DNA from: Legionella moravica DSM 19234
Lineage (GTDB): Bacteria; Pseudomonadota; Gammaproteobacteria; Legionellales; Legionellaceae
Reading direction: 5' to 3'
Length of the DNA: 64,000 nucleotides
Assembly: GCF_000423305.1 (NCBI RefSeq)
Contig: NZ_KE383999.1
Coordinates: 241,667 to 305,666 of the forward strand
Shown here: piece after piece, positions 1-9,147 of the stretch
Numbering within the stretch: the first letter of the stretch is position 1
How the letters are laid out: the number at the start of each line of letters is the position of its first letter
Position numbers and translations under genes: made by a program
Notes under the pieces: generated by a model
The model's input: the letters and a program-made list of their open reading frames with translations, nothing else
Database searches by the model: none
Told to the model about the DNA's origin: nothing

Positions 1-813
1 GAGCAGTACAGCGACAGGAGTCGGAGCCATTTTCTTAAGATCATCCCATTTTGACCATAACAATGCTTTGTAATCGGTATTCGTGAGTGTTGTCATGAAA
101 TAATCGATGGCTTGTTTAAATCCAGTATAGGCATTGAGATCTAATTTTCGAGTTTCGACGCTTATCTTTAAATCATGCAACTTTATTCTTTGGTCGCCAC
201 TTGGTTGTGAGGATTTTGAGAAAAGGGAGAACGGTGATGACATGAACGAATAGCCGATTGAAATGGCATTGGAAATATAACCTGTTGGTTCTTCTGCTCG
301 TTCTGCTTCTTTGGGCCAGGCCATCATAAATTCGGTCGTACATAAAGGAGCCATTAATTGTATCATCCTTTGAATGTCAGGGTTTAAAAGGCTCTTAGTA
401 TTATCAATGCGTTCATCGTAATGAGTATTCCCACCTTTTAAACACCAGTTGTACAATTGCTTCATCTCGGTTAATTGGCTATAAAAATCAGATATACTGA
501 ATCGCTCAAGGATAAACCCGGCTACGCCAAAATAGAGACATGCCGACAGGATTGGATTAATAAAATCAGGAATGGGTAAAAATCGTGCGACAATAAACGA
601 TCCTCCCCATGCTTTAATACCATTACTTAAAGCTTGATATACATACATTTGATTGACACTGTATTCAAAGTCATTAATGTATTTTTTCAAAGCATTCAGT
701 TGTTCTAAATTAGCTGAATCAAAAGGTCTTGAAACTAAGGTTCTTAATTCGTCACTTCGTTTTGCACGTTCTGTTTCAAGTGCAGCCATTCCACCAGCAT
801 TCAGTTTACCCAC
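1..813 (-). CDS. Effector-like protein, C-terminus cut off by the window edge
   Basis: Translating the minus strand from a GTG at 813 gives 271 uninterrupted codons that run off the left edge. The start is chosen because AAGGAG lies about 7 nt upstream of the GTG; an in-frame ATG lies eight codons further in. The N-terminal third is charged and helical. It is followed by a hydrophobic stretch (roughly residues 65-105, around FLPIPDFINPILSACLYFGV) that could be one or two membrane segments. The rest is soluble and rich in Lys and Asp. I recognise no enzymatic motif. It is divergent from legK1, and a PmrA-like box at 851-870 sits three bases before a TATAAA -10, a pattern associated with Dot/Icm effector genes. 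The effector assignment is inference from that promoter and the neighbour. Confidence 0.6.
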   Translation of the reverse strand, partial: MGKLNAGGMAALETERAKRSDELRTLVSRPFDSANLEQLNALKKYINDFEYSVNQMYVYQALSNGIKAWGGSFIVARFLPIPDFINPILSACLYFGVAGFILERFSISDFYSQLTEMKQLYNWCLKGGNTHYDERIDNTKSLLNPDIQRMIQLMAPLCTTEFMMAWPKEAERAEEPTGYISNAISIGYSFMSSPFSLFSKSSQPSGDQRIKLHDLKISVETRKLDLNAYTGFKQAIDYFMTTLTNTDYKALLWSKWDDLKKMAPTPVAVLL

Positions 814-850
814 AACTCTCTCCTTGATGTAAAAAATTCATTTTATACTA

Positions 851-870
851 TAAATTAATCAAATATTGAA
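851..870 (-). promoter_or_regulatory. PmrA-like box before the left-edge gene
   Basis: On the minus strand the two half sites read TTCAATATT and ATTAATTTA, separated by TG. Against the published Legionella PmrA consensus (two cTTAATATT halves with a 2-nt gap) I count 13 of 18 matches. A TATAAA -10 (842-847) lies 3 nt downstream, toward the gene starting at 813. Similar geometry is seen at 38428-38447. Confidence 0.5.
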
Positions 871-977
871 TGAGAATTTATCGATAAGTTCAAATTATTT
901 AACAATTATTCGGCACTATTGTATTATAAAAAAAATCGTGGTCTTATTTATCTTAAATTCTGATTAGGATCCCAACA

Positions 978-2555
978 ATGCAAGTTACTGTTGATCCTGT
1001 AAAATTTTATAAATGGAGTGCAGGAAATAGCGATCATAAGTTGGCTCTTAACTCCTTTTTACTAACCTGTACTGCGGATGGAGTGTGGCACAGCAATCGA
1101 AGTTATGAGTACACTTATAAGAATACGCAATATCACTTTAGTTTTACACAGTCGTTCATTAAGAGTCAGCGGAAAGAAGGTAAATCTGGTTATAAATTAT
1201 CTGTATTTGATACAAATAAGACGCCTATTGGTAAAGGAGGTTATGCTGTAGTTTATCCTATTATTGCTACCTTTATCCAATATGATGAAGGGCGAATACT
1301 TGCTAAAACTGGAAGGCCCAAAGTGGTTAAAATCCAGAAGAATCTTGAAAAAGATAAAGCGCGATCAGTTCTTGAGGAACACGATAGACTGGCTCAAGCC
1401 GCGCATTTACGAGTCAAAAAGCCTTTATTTTCTGAAGAGGGCCAAGGTAATCAAAGCTATTTGGTTATTGAGCAGGCTCGAGGATTTACTCTGGAGCAGG
1501 TTTTAAATCCCCAGAAGCGCTCCCAAATTATCGATAAAATACCCAGCTTATCAGTGCAAAAACGCCTTGAATTGACCTTGGCTATATTGAATGCAATCAA
1601 ATCTCAAGTCATTGAACGAAAATTAGTCCATAGAGATATAAAACCTGGAAACATAATGATCGATTTCAGTCAGGATCCTCCCAGGGCCATCTTGATTGAT
1701 TATGGCTTTGCGATGGTTCAGGAACATCAAGATTTTCGAAGGCTTGGTACACGAGCGTATCGTTCTCCGGAATCCTTTGAGAGTAGACCGGTTTATACAC
1801 CCAAGTCCGATATTTATTCAGCTGGCAGGGTATTAAGCTATGTGTGGGGTGATCCGTATCAGAATTATTACATCAATCGTACCAAAGATTATGATTTTAT
1901 AAAAATCAAATCAACTAATGAGCAATTATTCTCACTTCCTGAAATTCAGTTGTATCTCGATGAAGCAGATCAACAGTCAATTAAGGGATGCCTCAAGCAG
2001 ATGTTGGCGGAGAAACCTCAAGAAAGACCATCAATTGATGAGGTAATTTCTTTAATGTCACAAATCAGTTCAGAGCACTATAAAATGGAGGATGCACAAT
2101 ACGTTGCTCCATCCTTTTTAAATGAATTTAAAGTAAGAGCCAAACCCCAAATCAACCTCATAAAAAAACAGTTGAACATTATGAAAAATAAAGAGGCGGA
2201 TTTACGTAACCGAGGTTTTATCGCTGCAGCAGATGTTATGCACCATTTGAGAAAAACAATTACTCGAAATACTCATTATCTTGAGGAACATCTAAATCCA
2301 TCAGTAATGTTACGATATAAAAAAAAATGCCTCTCAGATATTCAAAACTCCAAAAATATGCTGATGGTTCATCGGGATCTTCATTGGATACTGGCAGAAA
2401 TAGCTATGGTTTGTGCACTGCTGGGTGTTGGTTATCTCATCGCTTTAGGTATAAATTATTATTTAAATGGCAGGTTGGGTTTGTTTTCTCAAACCAAATC
2501 AGCTCAAATCACTGAATCCCTTAAAGATATTGTGAGCTGTGCATCAATTTGCTAA
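978..2555 (+). CDS. legK1: LegK1-type eukaryotic-like Ser/Thr protein kinase effector
   Basis: This is a 525-residue protein kinase. The kinase domain spans about residues 80-370: glycine-rich loop GKGGYAVVYP (85-94), VVK lysine at 118, catalytic HRDIKPGN (218-225), DYG in place of DFG (241-243) and SPE as the activation-loop end (263-265). The region after 375 is helical, with a hydrophobic segment near 470-495 that may anchor it in a membrane. Size, N-terminus and kinase layout match what I recall of L. pneumophila LegK1. LegK1 is a Dot/Icm effector reported to activate host NF-kB signalling by phosphorylating IkappaB-family proteins; that is family knowledge. The start ATG follows TAGGATCCC. 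It is transcribed away from the truncated gene at 1-813. Confidence 0.85.
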   Translation: MQVTVDPVKFYKWSAGNSDHKLALNSFLLTCTADGVWHSNRSYEYTYKNTQYHFSFTQSFIKSQRKEGKSGYKLSVFDTNKTPIGKGGYAVVYPIIATFIQYDEGRILAKTGRPKVVKIQKNLEKDKARSVLEEHDRLAQAAHLRVKKPLFSEEGQGNQSYLVIEQARGFTLEQVLNPQKRSQIIDKIPSLSVQKRLELTLAILNAIKSQVIERKLVHRDIKPGNIMIDFSQDPPRAILIDYGFAMVQEHQDFRRLGTRAYRSPESFESRPVYTPKSDIYSAGRVLSYVWGDPYQNYYINRTKDYDFIKIKSTNEQLFSLPEIQLYLDEADQQSIKGCLKQMLAEKPQERPSIDEVISLMSQISSEHYKMEDAQYVAPSFLNEFKVRAKPQINLIKKQLNIMKNKEADLRNRGFIAAADVMHHLRKTITRNTHYLEEHLNPSVMLRYKKKCLSDIQNSKNMLMVHRDLHWILAEIAMVCALLGVGYLIALGINYYLNGRLGLFSQTKSAQITESLKDIVSCASIC

Positions 2556-2614
2556 AAGATGTTTGGGGTTATAAATTAATAACATCGAATTAACACTCGC
2601 TTTGGGATTATCTG

Positions 2615-3064
2615 ATGAAACTTTCAACTATTTTTAGATTGATGCGTTTCTGGCCTCCATTTTGGGGCGCTGGTATTAGCGTTAAACGTTTTAACAAGGA
2701 TTTGAGTTCCATCGAAGTACAAATGAAAATGCGATTTTGGAATAAAAATTATGTCGGTACCCACTATGGTGGTTCCTTATATTCGATGACGGATCCATTT
2801 TATATGCTGATGCTAATGAATTTATTAGGAAAAAATTATATTGTATGGGATAAATCGGCTTCTATACGTTATAAAATTCCGGCAAGAGGAACTGTTTTTG
2901 CCAAGTTTGAATTAAGCAATGAACAAATTGAACAGTTTAAAGAGGAAATTGAGCGCCATCATAAAATTGAGCCAGAGTTCACTATAGAGGTTAAAAATTC
3001 TGATGGTGATGTGATTACCGTGGTTAAAAAAGTAATTCATATATCAAAAAAAAAGAAAAAATAA
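2615..3064 (+). CDS. DUF4442 hotdog-fold thioesterase-like protein
   Basis: This 149-residue protein has the layout of the DUF4442 hotdog family, which is related to acyl-CoA thioesterases. It has an N-terminal basic segment (FWPPFWGAG), the central THYGGSLYSMTDPFYMLMLM helix (about residues 48-67) and a beta-rich C-terminal half. It ends in a run of lysines. DUF4442 proteins are often annotated as acyl-CoA thioesterases, but the substrate cannot be read here. It follows legK1 by 59 nt on the same strand and may be cotranscribed. Start: ATG preceded by TTGGGATT. Confidence 0.75.
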   Translation: MKLSTIFRLMRFWPPFWGAGISVKRFNKDLSSIEVQMKMRFWNKNYVGTHYGGSLYSMTDPFYMLMLMNLLGKNYIVWDKSASIRYKIPARGTVFAKFELSNEQIEQFKEEIERHHKIEPEFTIEVKNSDGDVITVVKKVIHISKKKKK

Positions 3065-3206
3065 CTTAATGCCTAAGCTGGTAACAGGTTTTTAATACGG
3101 AGTGAGAGACACTATGAAATGATTGGTTTGAGCTCAAATACAAGGATGCAGTGCCATTGAGTATGGCATTACAGGATGTAACTGAATCGGTATAAGTGTT
3201 AATTGC

Positions 3207-4850
3207 ATGATAAAGACAGAACACAGTTCAAATATTGCGAATGAAACAGAAGGGACAGTAAATAATTGCATCACTGAAGAAGCAGCCAATACAGACATTA
3301 ACCCTGCTGTTGTGGCTCATGATCCTGTTGATACACACAGTACTCCGGACAGTAGTGTTGTAGTTCAGTTAGAGGGATCATTTAAACGATCTTATGTTAT
3401 TGATGTTTTAGCTTCTTATTCCACTCGGTGTGCTTCATCCACTATGGTCATTCCTCTTATGGGGATGAAAGAACTCAACCAGGCTTTGGCTGGTTTATTT
3501 ATTGTCTCACCGATTATCTCTAATCTGTTGACTTATATCCCGATGACATGGCGCGTAAATAAAACCGGAGGCAAAAGGGAAGGGTTAGCATTAATGGCAC
3601 TTTCTTTGATGGGTTTGACTGGTCTGACGGTTTTAGTTTCGTGTACTGACATTACCTTGGTTAATAGTTTTGATTGGCGCTATGGAATCATGCTTTCATG
3701 CGGTTTTTTAATTGGGCATGGTGCTGGTGTCAATTTACTGATGATCGATACCTTAAAATGGGTTCCTAAAAAAAGTGATGTTCCCAATTTACAATTACTG
3801 TATTCGTTTTTAGTTGATACAGCTGCTGTAACCACCCCTATAGCGTCTTATTTTTTAAGTCAATTCGGTTACTATATCCCATTTTCAATGTACTCCAGTT
3901 TAATCCTTGCAGGAGGATTGATTGAATGGGCTTTAGGAAATCCATCTCCTTATCATCAGTTCAGAGCTCAATTTCCGCATGAGAAAGCAAAACAATTAGC
4001 TATTGAATCCGGCCAATTGGAAGATTTTCTTACAATCAATTATGATGACGTCTCAATTATGGACATGCTGAGAGAAAACTTCTCTGTATTATTTGACCGG
4101 CGATCCCTGCTTTTAGGGATTACGCTATTTGGTTCACTGGGAAGTTTTTTTGTATCCAGGTCTGTTTTGCCAAGGCTGTTGGCTAACGGTTTTGGTTTAA
4201 CGCCTGATGAAGCGATAGTGACCTCATCTTTGGCAAATTTGATTACTATTCTTGCTCGACCTGTTGCCTCGAAAATGATTTTATATTGGGATAATAAATC
4301 CGGAGGAGTTAAGGTACATTTGCTTGGGTGTGCCATGGCTATTATCGGTTCGACCTCATTAGCAATAGGTAATTTGCCACGATGGGGGCTTTATACCTGT
4401 TTGGCTATTAATAATACCGGCTTTGGAATTAACTTGACTACGCCATTGAGCATAGCTTCCTCACCTTCATGGTCTGCCCCCAACGATGGCAAACTCAATA
4501 AAGTGAGTCCTTCTACCATGTTTGGATTATTTGGAACAGTTGGTGCGCTGGGTGGAATCATGTTGCCCGTCTTATTAGGTTTGCTAGTCGATGAAAGTGG
4601 TGAGAAATGGTACAAGCACTATTTTTATTTAATTGTTGCCTTGATGTTAGTCTCAGCCATTGGCGTTCCTGTCATTCACTATCAGGTCAGTAGAAAACCA
4701 GGGGAAAGCATTTTTAAAAGTGCTGTGTCATTTTTTGGTAAGACCTTTCATCTTAAAGAACTAGAGCAATACGCAGTGAGAAATGAAGAAACTGCGGATA
4801 TTGAAGCGCAAGACAATCACAAAGCAATTTATGTAGATGCATTCATATAA
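3207..4850 (+). CDS. MFS-type multi-pass membrane transporter
   Basis: This 547-residue protein has about 55 polar N-terminal residues followed by roughly 11-12 hydrophobic segments in two bundles. A large polar stretch (about residues 250-295) in the middle corresponds to the long central loop of major facilitator transporters. The segments with GHGAGVNLLMIDT (about 172-184) and GTVGALGGIMLPVLLGLLVD (about 436-455) look like typical Gly-rich MFS helices. The C-terminal 50 residues are cytosolic and acidic. No substrate motif is recognisable. No clear Shine-Dalgarno sequence is visible before the ATG, so the start could lie elsewhere in the polar N-terminus. It converges with the beta-lactamase gene. 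Confidence 0.65.
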   Translation: MIKTEHSSNIANETEGTVNNCITEEAANTDINPAVVAHDPVDTHSTPDSSVVVQLEGSFKRSYVIDVLASYSTRCASSTMVIPLMGMKELNQALAGLFIVSPIISNLLTYIPMTWRVNKTGGKREGLALMALSLMGLTGLTVLVSCTDITLVNSFDWRYGIMLSCGFLIGHGAGVNLLMIDTLKWVPKKSDVPNLQLLYSFLVDTAAVTTPIASYFLSQFGYYIPFSMYSSLILAGGLIEWALGNPSPYHQFRAQFPHEKAKQLAIESGQLEDFLTINYDDVSIMDMLRENFSVLFDRRSLLLGITLFGSLGSFFVSRSVLPRLLANGFGLTPDEAIVTSSLANLITILARPVASKMILYWDNKSGGVKVHLLGCAMAIIGSTSLAIGNLPRWGLYTCLAINNTGFGINLTTPLSIASSPSWSAPNDGKLNKVSPSTMFGLFGTVGALGGIMLPVLLGLLVDESGEKWYKHYFYLIVALMLVSAIGVPVIHYQVSRKPGESIFKSAVSFFGKTFHLKELEQYAVRNEETADIEAQDNHKAIYVDAFI

Positions 4851-4887
4851 TAATGGTATTTACGGCTTTAAGCTTGGCCGACCTTGA

Positions 4888-5754
4888 TTATTTAGAAAAA
4901 TAGGTATTAAGTAACTTCAAGGTTATTGGTTTTAAAACCTGGCTACCAGCAGGTAATAAAGCAACCGAGCCATAGGACTTATCGGTTGATGCGGGCACTT
5001 TATCAGTCAGATTACTGACAAAAATATACTGTTGATTACCCTGTTCAATGAAACCAACAAACCAGCCATCTCTCAATTTGCTTGGATTAGATAAGCGCTC
5101 GTTTCTGCCATGCCGACCTGAGCCTGTTTTTCCATAATATTTTGCACCATTATCCAAAGTTCCCAAGTACATATTGTTCTTGGTTTGATTTACAGCTTCG
5201 CTATTAATTGGCAACTCATTATTCAGCATGCTGTTCAGGAATTTCAGCTGTTCAAAGCCGGATATTTTCAGACTACTTCCCAACCAGGCAAAGGTCAATC
5301 CGTTATTCGTTCCAGGATCACCAGTAAAATCCTGATTGCCATAATCAAAGCCAGCAAGATAATGTTTTATACGGGCATAACCTAATTGCGGGGTAAGCAG
5401 TTGAGACACCCAAACAGAAGAAAATTTAAGCCAGGTATGTGGGGTTAAATTTTGATTCCAGTCAGGCAAATCTCGTTTAATTCCATCCCATTTGAAGGTA
5501 GTATTTTGATTAATAATGCCCTGGTTGAATGCCATTAGCGACAAGGGAATTTTAAAAGTAGAGTCTGGTGAAATTCGTTCATTACAATAATTATCAGGAT
5601 TATACTCGCTGATTATCCTGGATTCGTTAACACTGTAGAGTATAAAACAGGCATTGTATTCTTTTAGTAACGAAGTGTAGTCTTTTTTTGTTAGTGTATT
5701 GGCAGTACTACTGAGACTGATGATTGCTAAAATGAAAGCGAACAAATGGTTCAT
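4888..5754 (-). CDS. Class D (OXA-type) beta-lactamase
   Basis: This is a 288-residue secreted serine beta-lactamase with every class D landmark in place. There is a signal peptide (1-18), the catalytic STFK (65-68) whose lysine is normally carboxylated, SSV (112-114) as the S-x-V box, YGN (138-140), KTG (209-211) and the following W-x-x-G (231-234). The length is slightly above the usual 260-275. OXA-29 of Legionella (Fluoribacter) gormanii is a known class D enzyme from the genus, and this is probably its counterpart. It acts in the periplasm on beta-lactams. The gene stands alone, convergent with the MFS gene and divergent from the gene at 6067. Expression control is not visible. Confidence 0.92.
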   Translation of the reverse strand: MNHLFAFILAIISLSSTANTLTKKDYTSLLKEYNACFILYSVNESRIISEYNPDNYCNERISPDSTFKIPLSLMAFNQGIINQNTTFKWDGIKRDLPDWNQNLTPHTWLKFSSVWVSQLLTPQLGYARIKHYLAGFDYGNQDFTGDPGTNNGLTFAWLGSSLKISGFEQLKFLNSMLNNELPINSEAVNQTKNNMYLGTLDNGAKYYGKTGSGRHGRNERLSNPSKLRDGWFVGFIEQGNQQYIFVSNLTDKVPASTDKSYGSVALLPAGSQVLKPITLKLLNTYFSK

Positions 5755-6003
5755 TATTTAAAGCTTAAATTGGATATTCATTGGATTGAGATCATATTCT
5801 TATTGATATGTGTGTGCAAGTAGTATCCATAGAAACAATTAATAATTAATAATGAAGCATAGACGATGTGAATGTGAGTTCCTCTTCATAACATACCTAT
5901 ATGAAATTCAGCACACCGAAATAAAACACTCAAAACCGCTAATGTATAAAAATAATACAGATCAGCGTAAATTATCAGTAATGTTACTGTATTGTTAAGA
6001 ACA

Positions 6004-6023
6004 GTTAATAAATTGTTAAGCAT
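6004..6023 (+). promoter_or_regulatory. Repeated GTTAA motifs, weak PmrA-like box
   Basis: GTTAATAAA and GTTAAGCAT are spaced by TT, so TTAA recurs at an 11-nt step as in PmrA boxes, but the match outside TTAA is poor. ATTGTTAAG also occurs twice, at 5991 and 6012, exactly 21 nt apart (two helical turns). A small palindrome, CAGTAA/TTACTG, lies at 5976-5989. Together they suggest a regulated promoter for the gene at 6067; which protein binds is unknown. Confidence 0.3.
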
Positions 6024-6066
6024 CTGACGTTACTATTGGCTTGAACTTAAACAAAGCGGAGAAATC

Positions 6067-7005
6067 ATGTCAATACTTTCAAGTCTTTATTCCGGAGTAA
6101 CCAATTCGATTAGTGCCGTAACTTCCGCTGTAAGTAATACAGCATCAAGAATATTGAATAGTGCATCTCAAGCAGTGGGGCGATCTATAGGCCGGACTAC
6201 TGTAGGAATGGTCATGGATAAAATTAAGCCTGATGTACCGAGTACTACCCCCCAAGAACCTATAGCAGTTAATGAGCCATCAGGTGTTGTTGAAACAATT
6301 CAAGATTTATTGGGTAAAGCAGGTTCTGCTGCAAGTGAATTAGTCAGTCAAACTAAAAAACGCGTTATAAAGGAGGTTGCAATGGCAGCATTTGATACAA
6401 CAATCAATGAAATAAAAGGGCATGTTACAGAAGGTGTTGCATCCTTAGGTGCTCAACTAGGCCAAAGCGCTGCGGAAAAACTGGAATCAGTTATAGTCGA
6501 AGGTACGGAGTCTTTAGACAGTACTCTCGGAACTATAGGAAAGAAATTTAGAAGTTTATTGGCGGTTTATAAAGAAAAGATAGATACGAACTTACAAAAG
6601 GGTGACTTATCTGCTTCCGAACAATTAGGATTCACTCTTGCTAATCTGTTGCATGACAAGCTGTCTGATTTAGGTGATGCCTGTTTTCAAGCAAAAAAAC
6701 TGTCTGTTGATGCCTTTAAGCAACAAAGTGCTGACGCAATTAATAGAGCGAAACCAGCAATAGAAAAAGAGCTGGGTGCTGCGTTTGTGAACTTCTTGTT
6801 AACACCCATTACTTCTTTCTTGCAAGGGATAATGACTAACGTCATGAAGAGCCTCTTTAGCTTCTTTAAAGAAAGTGCAAGCCCATCTACAACTCCTGTT
6901 ACTCCAGAAGCAGTTGTAACGCTTAAGGATGGGGTAGAAGTGAAGGCGGAAGATGCAGTAAATGAAGACATTGATGTCGAGTCCGATACAAGACTTAGTA
7001 TGTGA
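6067..7005 (+). CDS. Unrecognised helical protein, possible effector
   Basis: This 312-residue protein begins with Ser/Ala/Thr-rich amphipathic sequence (SSLYSGVTNSISAVTSAVS) and continues as Ala-rich helix with Gly and Ser at regular spacing, reminiscent of LEA-like or apolipoprotein-like helices. A hydrophobic stretch lies near residues 237-265 (FVNFLLTPITSFLQGIM). The C-terminal 35 residues are acidic. I recognise no family. Start: ATG preceded by GCGGAG. It has its own upstream regulatory-looking repeats and ends in a clear intrinsic terminator, so it is a single-gene transcription unit. An acidic C-terminus is compatible with a Dot/Icm signal, but that is weak evidence. Confidence 0.7.
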   Translation: MSILSSLYSGVTNSISAVTSAVSNTASRILNSASQAVGRSIGRTTVGMVMDKIKPDVPSTTPQEPIAVNEPSGVVETIQDLLGKAGSAASELVSQTKKRVIKEVAMAAFDTTINEIKGHVTEGVASLGAQLGQSAAEKLESVIVEGTESLDSTLGTIGKKFRSLLAVYKEKIDTNLQKGDLSASEQLGFTLANLLHDKLSDLGDACFQAKKLSVDAFKQQSADAINRAKPAIEKELGAAFVNFLLTPITSFLQGIMTNVMKSLFSFFKESASPSTTPVTPEAVVTLKDGVEVKAEDAVNEDIDVESDTRLSM

Positions 7006-7018
7006 TACCCTCATTGCA

Positions 7019-7050
7019 AAAAGCCTGATTTTTCAATCAGGCTTTTTTTT
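7019..7050 (+). terminator. Intrinsic terminator of the gene at 6067
   Basis: AAGCCTGATT and AATCAGGCTT form a 10-bp perfect stem with a 4-nt TTTC loop, flanked by A residues and followed by eight T. It starts 13 nt after the stop codon. Confidence 0.9.
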
Positions 7051-7127
7051 GCTCAAATTCAAGGCGATCCTGCTTTACCCCTCTCTTGCAGAAGTTTTTT
7101 ATTCCATGGTTTTAAGTTAAACTGAGA

Positions 7128-7147
7128 TTCAATACGTACTTAATCTT
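7128..7147 (+). promoter_or_regulatory. Weak PmrA-like box before the gene at 7175
   Basis: The halves TTCAATACG and CTTAATCTT are separated by TA. The second half matches the PmrA half-site consensus at 8 of 9 positions, the first at about 5 of 9. No good -10 follows at the spacing seen for the better boxes, so this is tentative. Confidence 0.25.
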
Positions 7148-7174
7148 ATTCTGTAGTGATACAAGGATGTTCAA

Positions 7175-7702
7175 ATGATTCGATTCTTATTTGCTGCTCA
7201 AATGCTGATGTGTCTGATTAATAATGTATCTGCGTTACCATGGTATCACCAATCCTATAAAATTCAAAAATCGCTTTCACACACCATTGCTAAACCTCAA
7301 GCTCAGCAACTTAATTTCTCTGGAATCTGGGAGGGAGAGTGTGATAATAACCCTGCGGTAGACATCACGATCAAGCAAGATGGAACTCAATTCAGGATTT
7401 CCTATGGATTTATGGAGGAACAGTATGAGTTGGGTGAAATCAAGTCGAACTCTTCTTCTAATTCAAATGAGACAAAGCTAAACACAACTACAGTCCGCTG
7501 GAGTAATGATTATTCTGCGTTAATTTTTATTAATACCGATTTCTTTGTGAATCAGGCAGGTTCTTTAAATGTATTTTTTAGCAAAGTCACTATGACTCTA
7601 ATGGGCAGCCAGTTGTTGATTAAAGGTCATTATTATCATAGCGATGGAAGTATTGATGATGTGAATGAGGACGTTATTTCTTGTGTTTACCACCATAAGT
7701 GA
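7175..7702 (+). CDS. Secreted protein of unknown function
   Basis: This 175-residue protein starts with a signal peptide (MIRFLFAAQMLMCLINNVSA, cleavage near residue 20). The mature part carries FSGIWEGECDNNPAVDITIKQ, a pattern of short beta-strands with a Cys that could pair with the Cys near the C-terminus (SCVYHHK). The W-E-G start followed by alternating strands resembles small lipocalin-like or beta-barrel periplasmic proteins, but I cannot place it in a family. Start: ATG preceded by AAGGATG. It converges with the acyltransferase gene. Confidence 0.6.
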   Translation: MIRFLFAAQMLMCLINNVSALPWYHQSYKIQKSLSHTIAKPQAQQLNFSGIWEGECDNNPAVDITIKQDGTQFRISYGFMEEQYELGEIKSNSSSNSNETKLNTTTVRWSNDYSALIFINTDFFVNQAGSLNVFFSKVTMTLMGSQLLIKGHYYHSDGSIDDVNEDVISCVYHHK

Positions 7703-7728
7703 TTTTCTGAATAACATGATCTTAAATG

Positions 7729-8577
7729 TTACATGCCTGTTTTAATATTTTGTACGAGATTTGTCAGTACTTTCCTGGGTCCAATTTCTATAAAATCGGT
7801 TTCTCCTTGATCTAGCAAATATTCAATGCTTTGTGACCAGTTAACCGGGTGGGTAATTTGCTTTTCAATGCTTGATGGAATATCACTAACCATCATGGGT
7901 TTGGCATTAACATTTGAGATGACTGTAATTCGTGGTGGTAAAAAGGTAAATTGTTTAATAAATTCTGAAAATACTTCTTGGGCTTTGCCCATGTAGGGTG
8001 AATGAAAGGCTCCGCTAACTTTTAAAGGAATATACGCCATAGCGCCAGCAGTGACAAAATAGTGTTGTGCTGACAAAATATCCTCGGCTGGTCCGGAAAT
8101 AACTATTTGGGTATAGCAGTTATAATTCGCAATACTCAAGGTATTGAGTTGATGGTTTTGGAGTACAGCATCTATTAGCTCTGCTTTTAAGCCAATAATT
8201 GCAGCCATACCACCACCAAGTGCTGCACTCATGAGTTCGCCTCGTTTATGCACTAATTTTAAACCGGTTGAAAAATCAAACACCTCCGCAGCGAGAAGGG
8301 CATTGTATTCTCCCAGACTATGCCCCATCACATAATCAGGCTTTTCAGGTTGCTCCTGTAATTTTTTAAAATAGGAGAGGGCATTCACAACAAAGAGGGC
8401 GGGTTGAGTATATTGTGTCTGGTTGAGTAATTGATTTTCGTCTGTCAGGCATAAGGCGGCAATATCGTATCCCAGGATGCTGTTTGCTTGCTCAACATAG
8501 GAGCTATATTCATCAAATAATTCGCGCCCCATACCGATTACCTGTGATCCTTGGCCTGGGAACATGTAGGTTGTCAT
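7729..8577 (-). CDS. Stand-alone malonyl-type acyltransferase (FabD / trans-AT PKS type)
   Basis: The 282-residue enzyme covers a full acyltransferase domain: GQGSQ (8-12), nucleophile elbow GHSLGEY with Ser87, the Arg at 112 that normally holds the malonyl carboxylate, and GAFHSPYM, which carries the catalytic His. It would transfer malonyl (or another acyl) from CoA to an acyl carrier protein. The GAFHS form is typical of free-standing acyltransferases of trans-AT polyketide synthases; housekeeping FabD usually has a different sequence here and sits in a fab operon. No fab gene, carrier protein or PKS is in this window. Start ATG follows AGGAAG. It could serve a PKS elsewhere, act as an acyl hydrolase, or be a second FabD. 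Confidence 0.85.
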   Translation of the reverse strand: MTTYMFPGQGSQVIGMGRELFDEYSSYVEQANSILGYDIAALCLTDENQLLNQTQYTQPALFVVNALSYFKKLQEQPEKPDYVMGHSLGEYNALLAAEVFDFSTGLKLVHKRGELMSAALGGGMAAIIGLKAELIDAVLQNHQLNTLSIANYNCYTQIVISGPAEDILSAQHYFVTAGAMAYIPLKVSGAFHSPYMGKAQEVFSEFIKQFTFLPPRITVISNVNAKPMMVSDIPSSIEKQITHPVNWSQSIEYLLDQGETDFIEIGPRKVLTNLVQNIKTGM

Positions 8578-8749
8578 AATATCATTCTTCCTGAACAGTT
8601 CATTGTTGTTTAATCAGCCCATTGATTCACTTTAGATTATTTTGATAAGGATTTCAAAAAATGATTCATTATTTTATGGTTTGTTGATTTTTGATATAAG
8701 AACTCATAATTAGCTGTTCTCTACTCCCTTAAGGGATTAGGGAGCTAAT

Positions 8750-9098
8750 GGTTCAAGCTGGTCATTTGTGCCATCCATATACGCTCCCTTCTCCCTTGAG
8801 GGAGAAGGGCTGGGGATGAGGGTGGGGGTATGGCTCGAAATAAAATGAAAAATTAACACCAGAATCTATAAACCAGGTAACTAAACATAAATTATTGATT
8901 TATATAAAATAATCCATAACAATCAAGGCATCAAAACATGTTATGTTCATGTTTTTAATTAAATGGTCAGCCGATTCCATCGAGCGTGAATTAAACGAAT
9001 ACGCCCTTATTCGTTGCTTTTTACTCCGTGTCACATCGCCACCCTCATCCCCAACCCTTCTCCCTCAAGGGAGAAGGGATCCGATGAGAGCAAGCCGT
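8750..9098. repeat. MITE-like repeat, copy 1
   Basis: A 349-nt unit repeated almost exactly at 9148-9497. Its core (8786-9078) is bounded by inverted ends of about 40 bp. Each end contains the palindrome CTCCCTTGAGGGAG and then GGGGATGAGGGTGG on the inner side. The interior is AT-rich and holds small palindromes (AAACATG/CATGTTT and ACGAAT/ATTCGT). There is no coding potential. Terminal inverted repeats, small size and lack of a gene fit a non-autonomous mobile element. Confidence 0.8.
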
Positions 9099-9147
9099 GT
9101 GGCAGGTAGCACATAACGAGGAAGTAAGAAGGTTAGTTTAGTTTATC

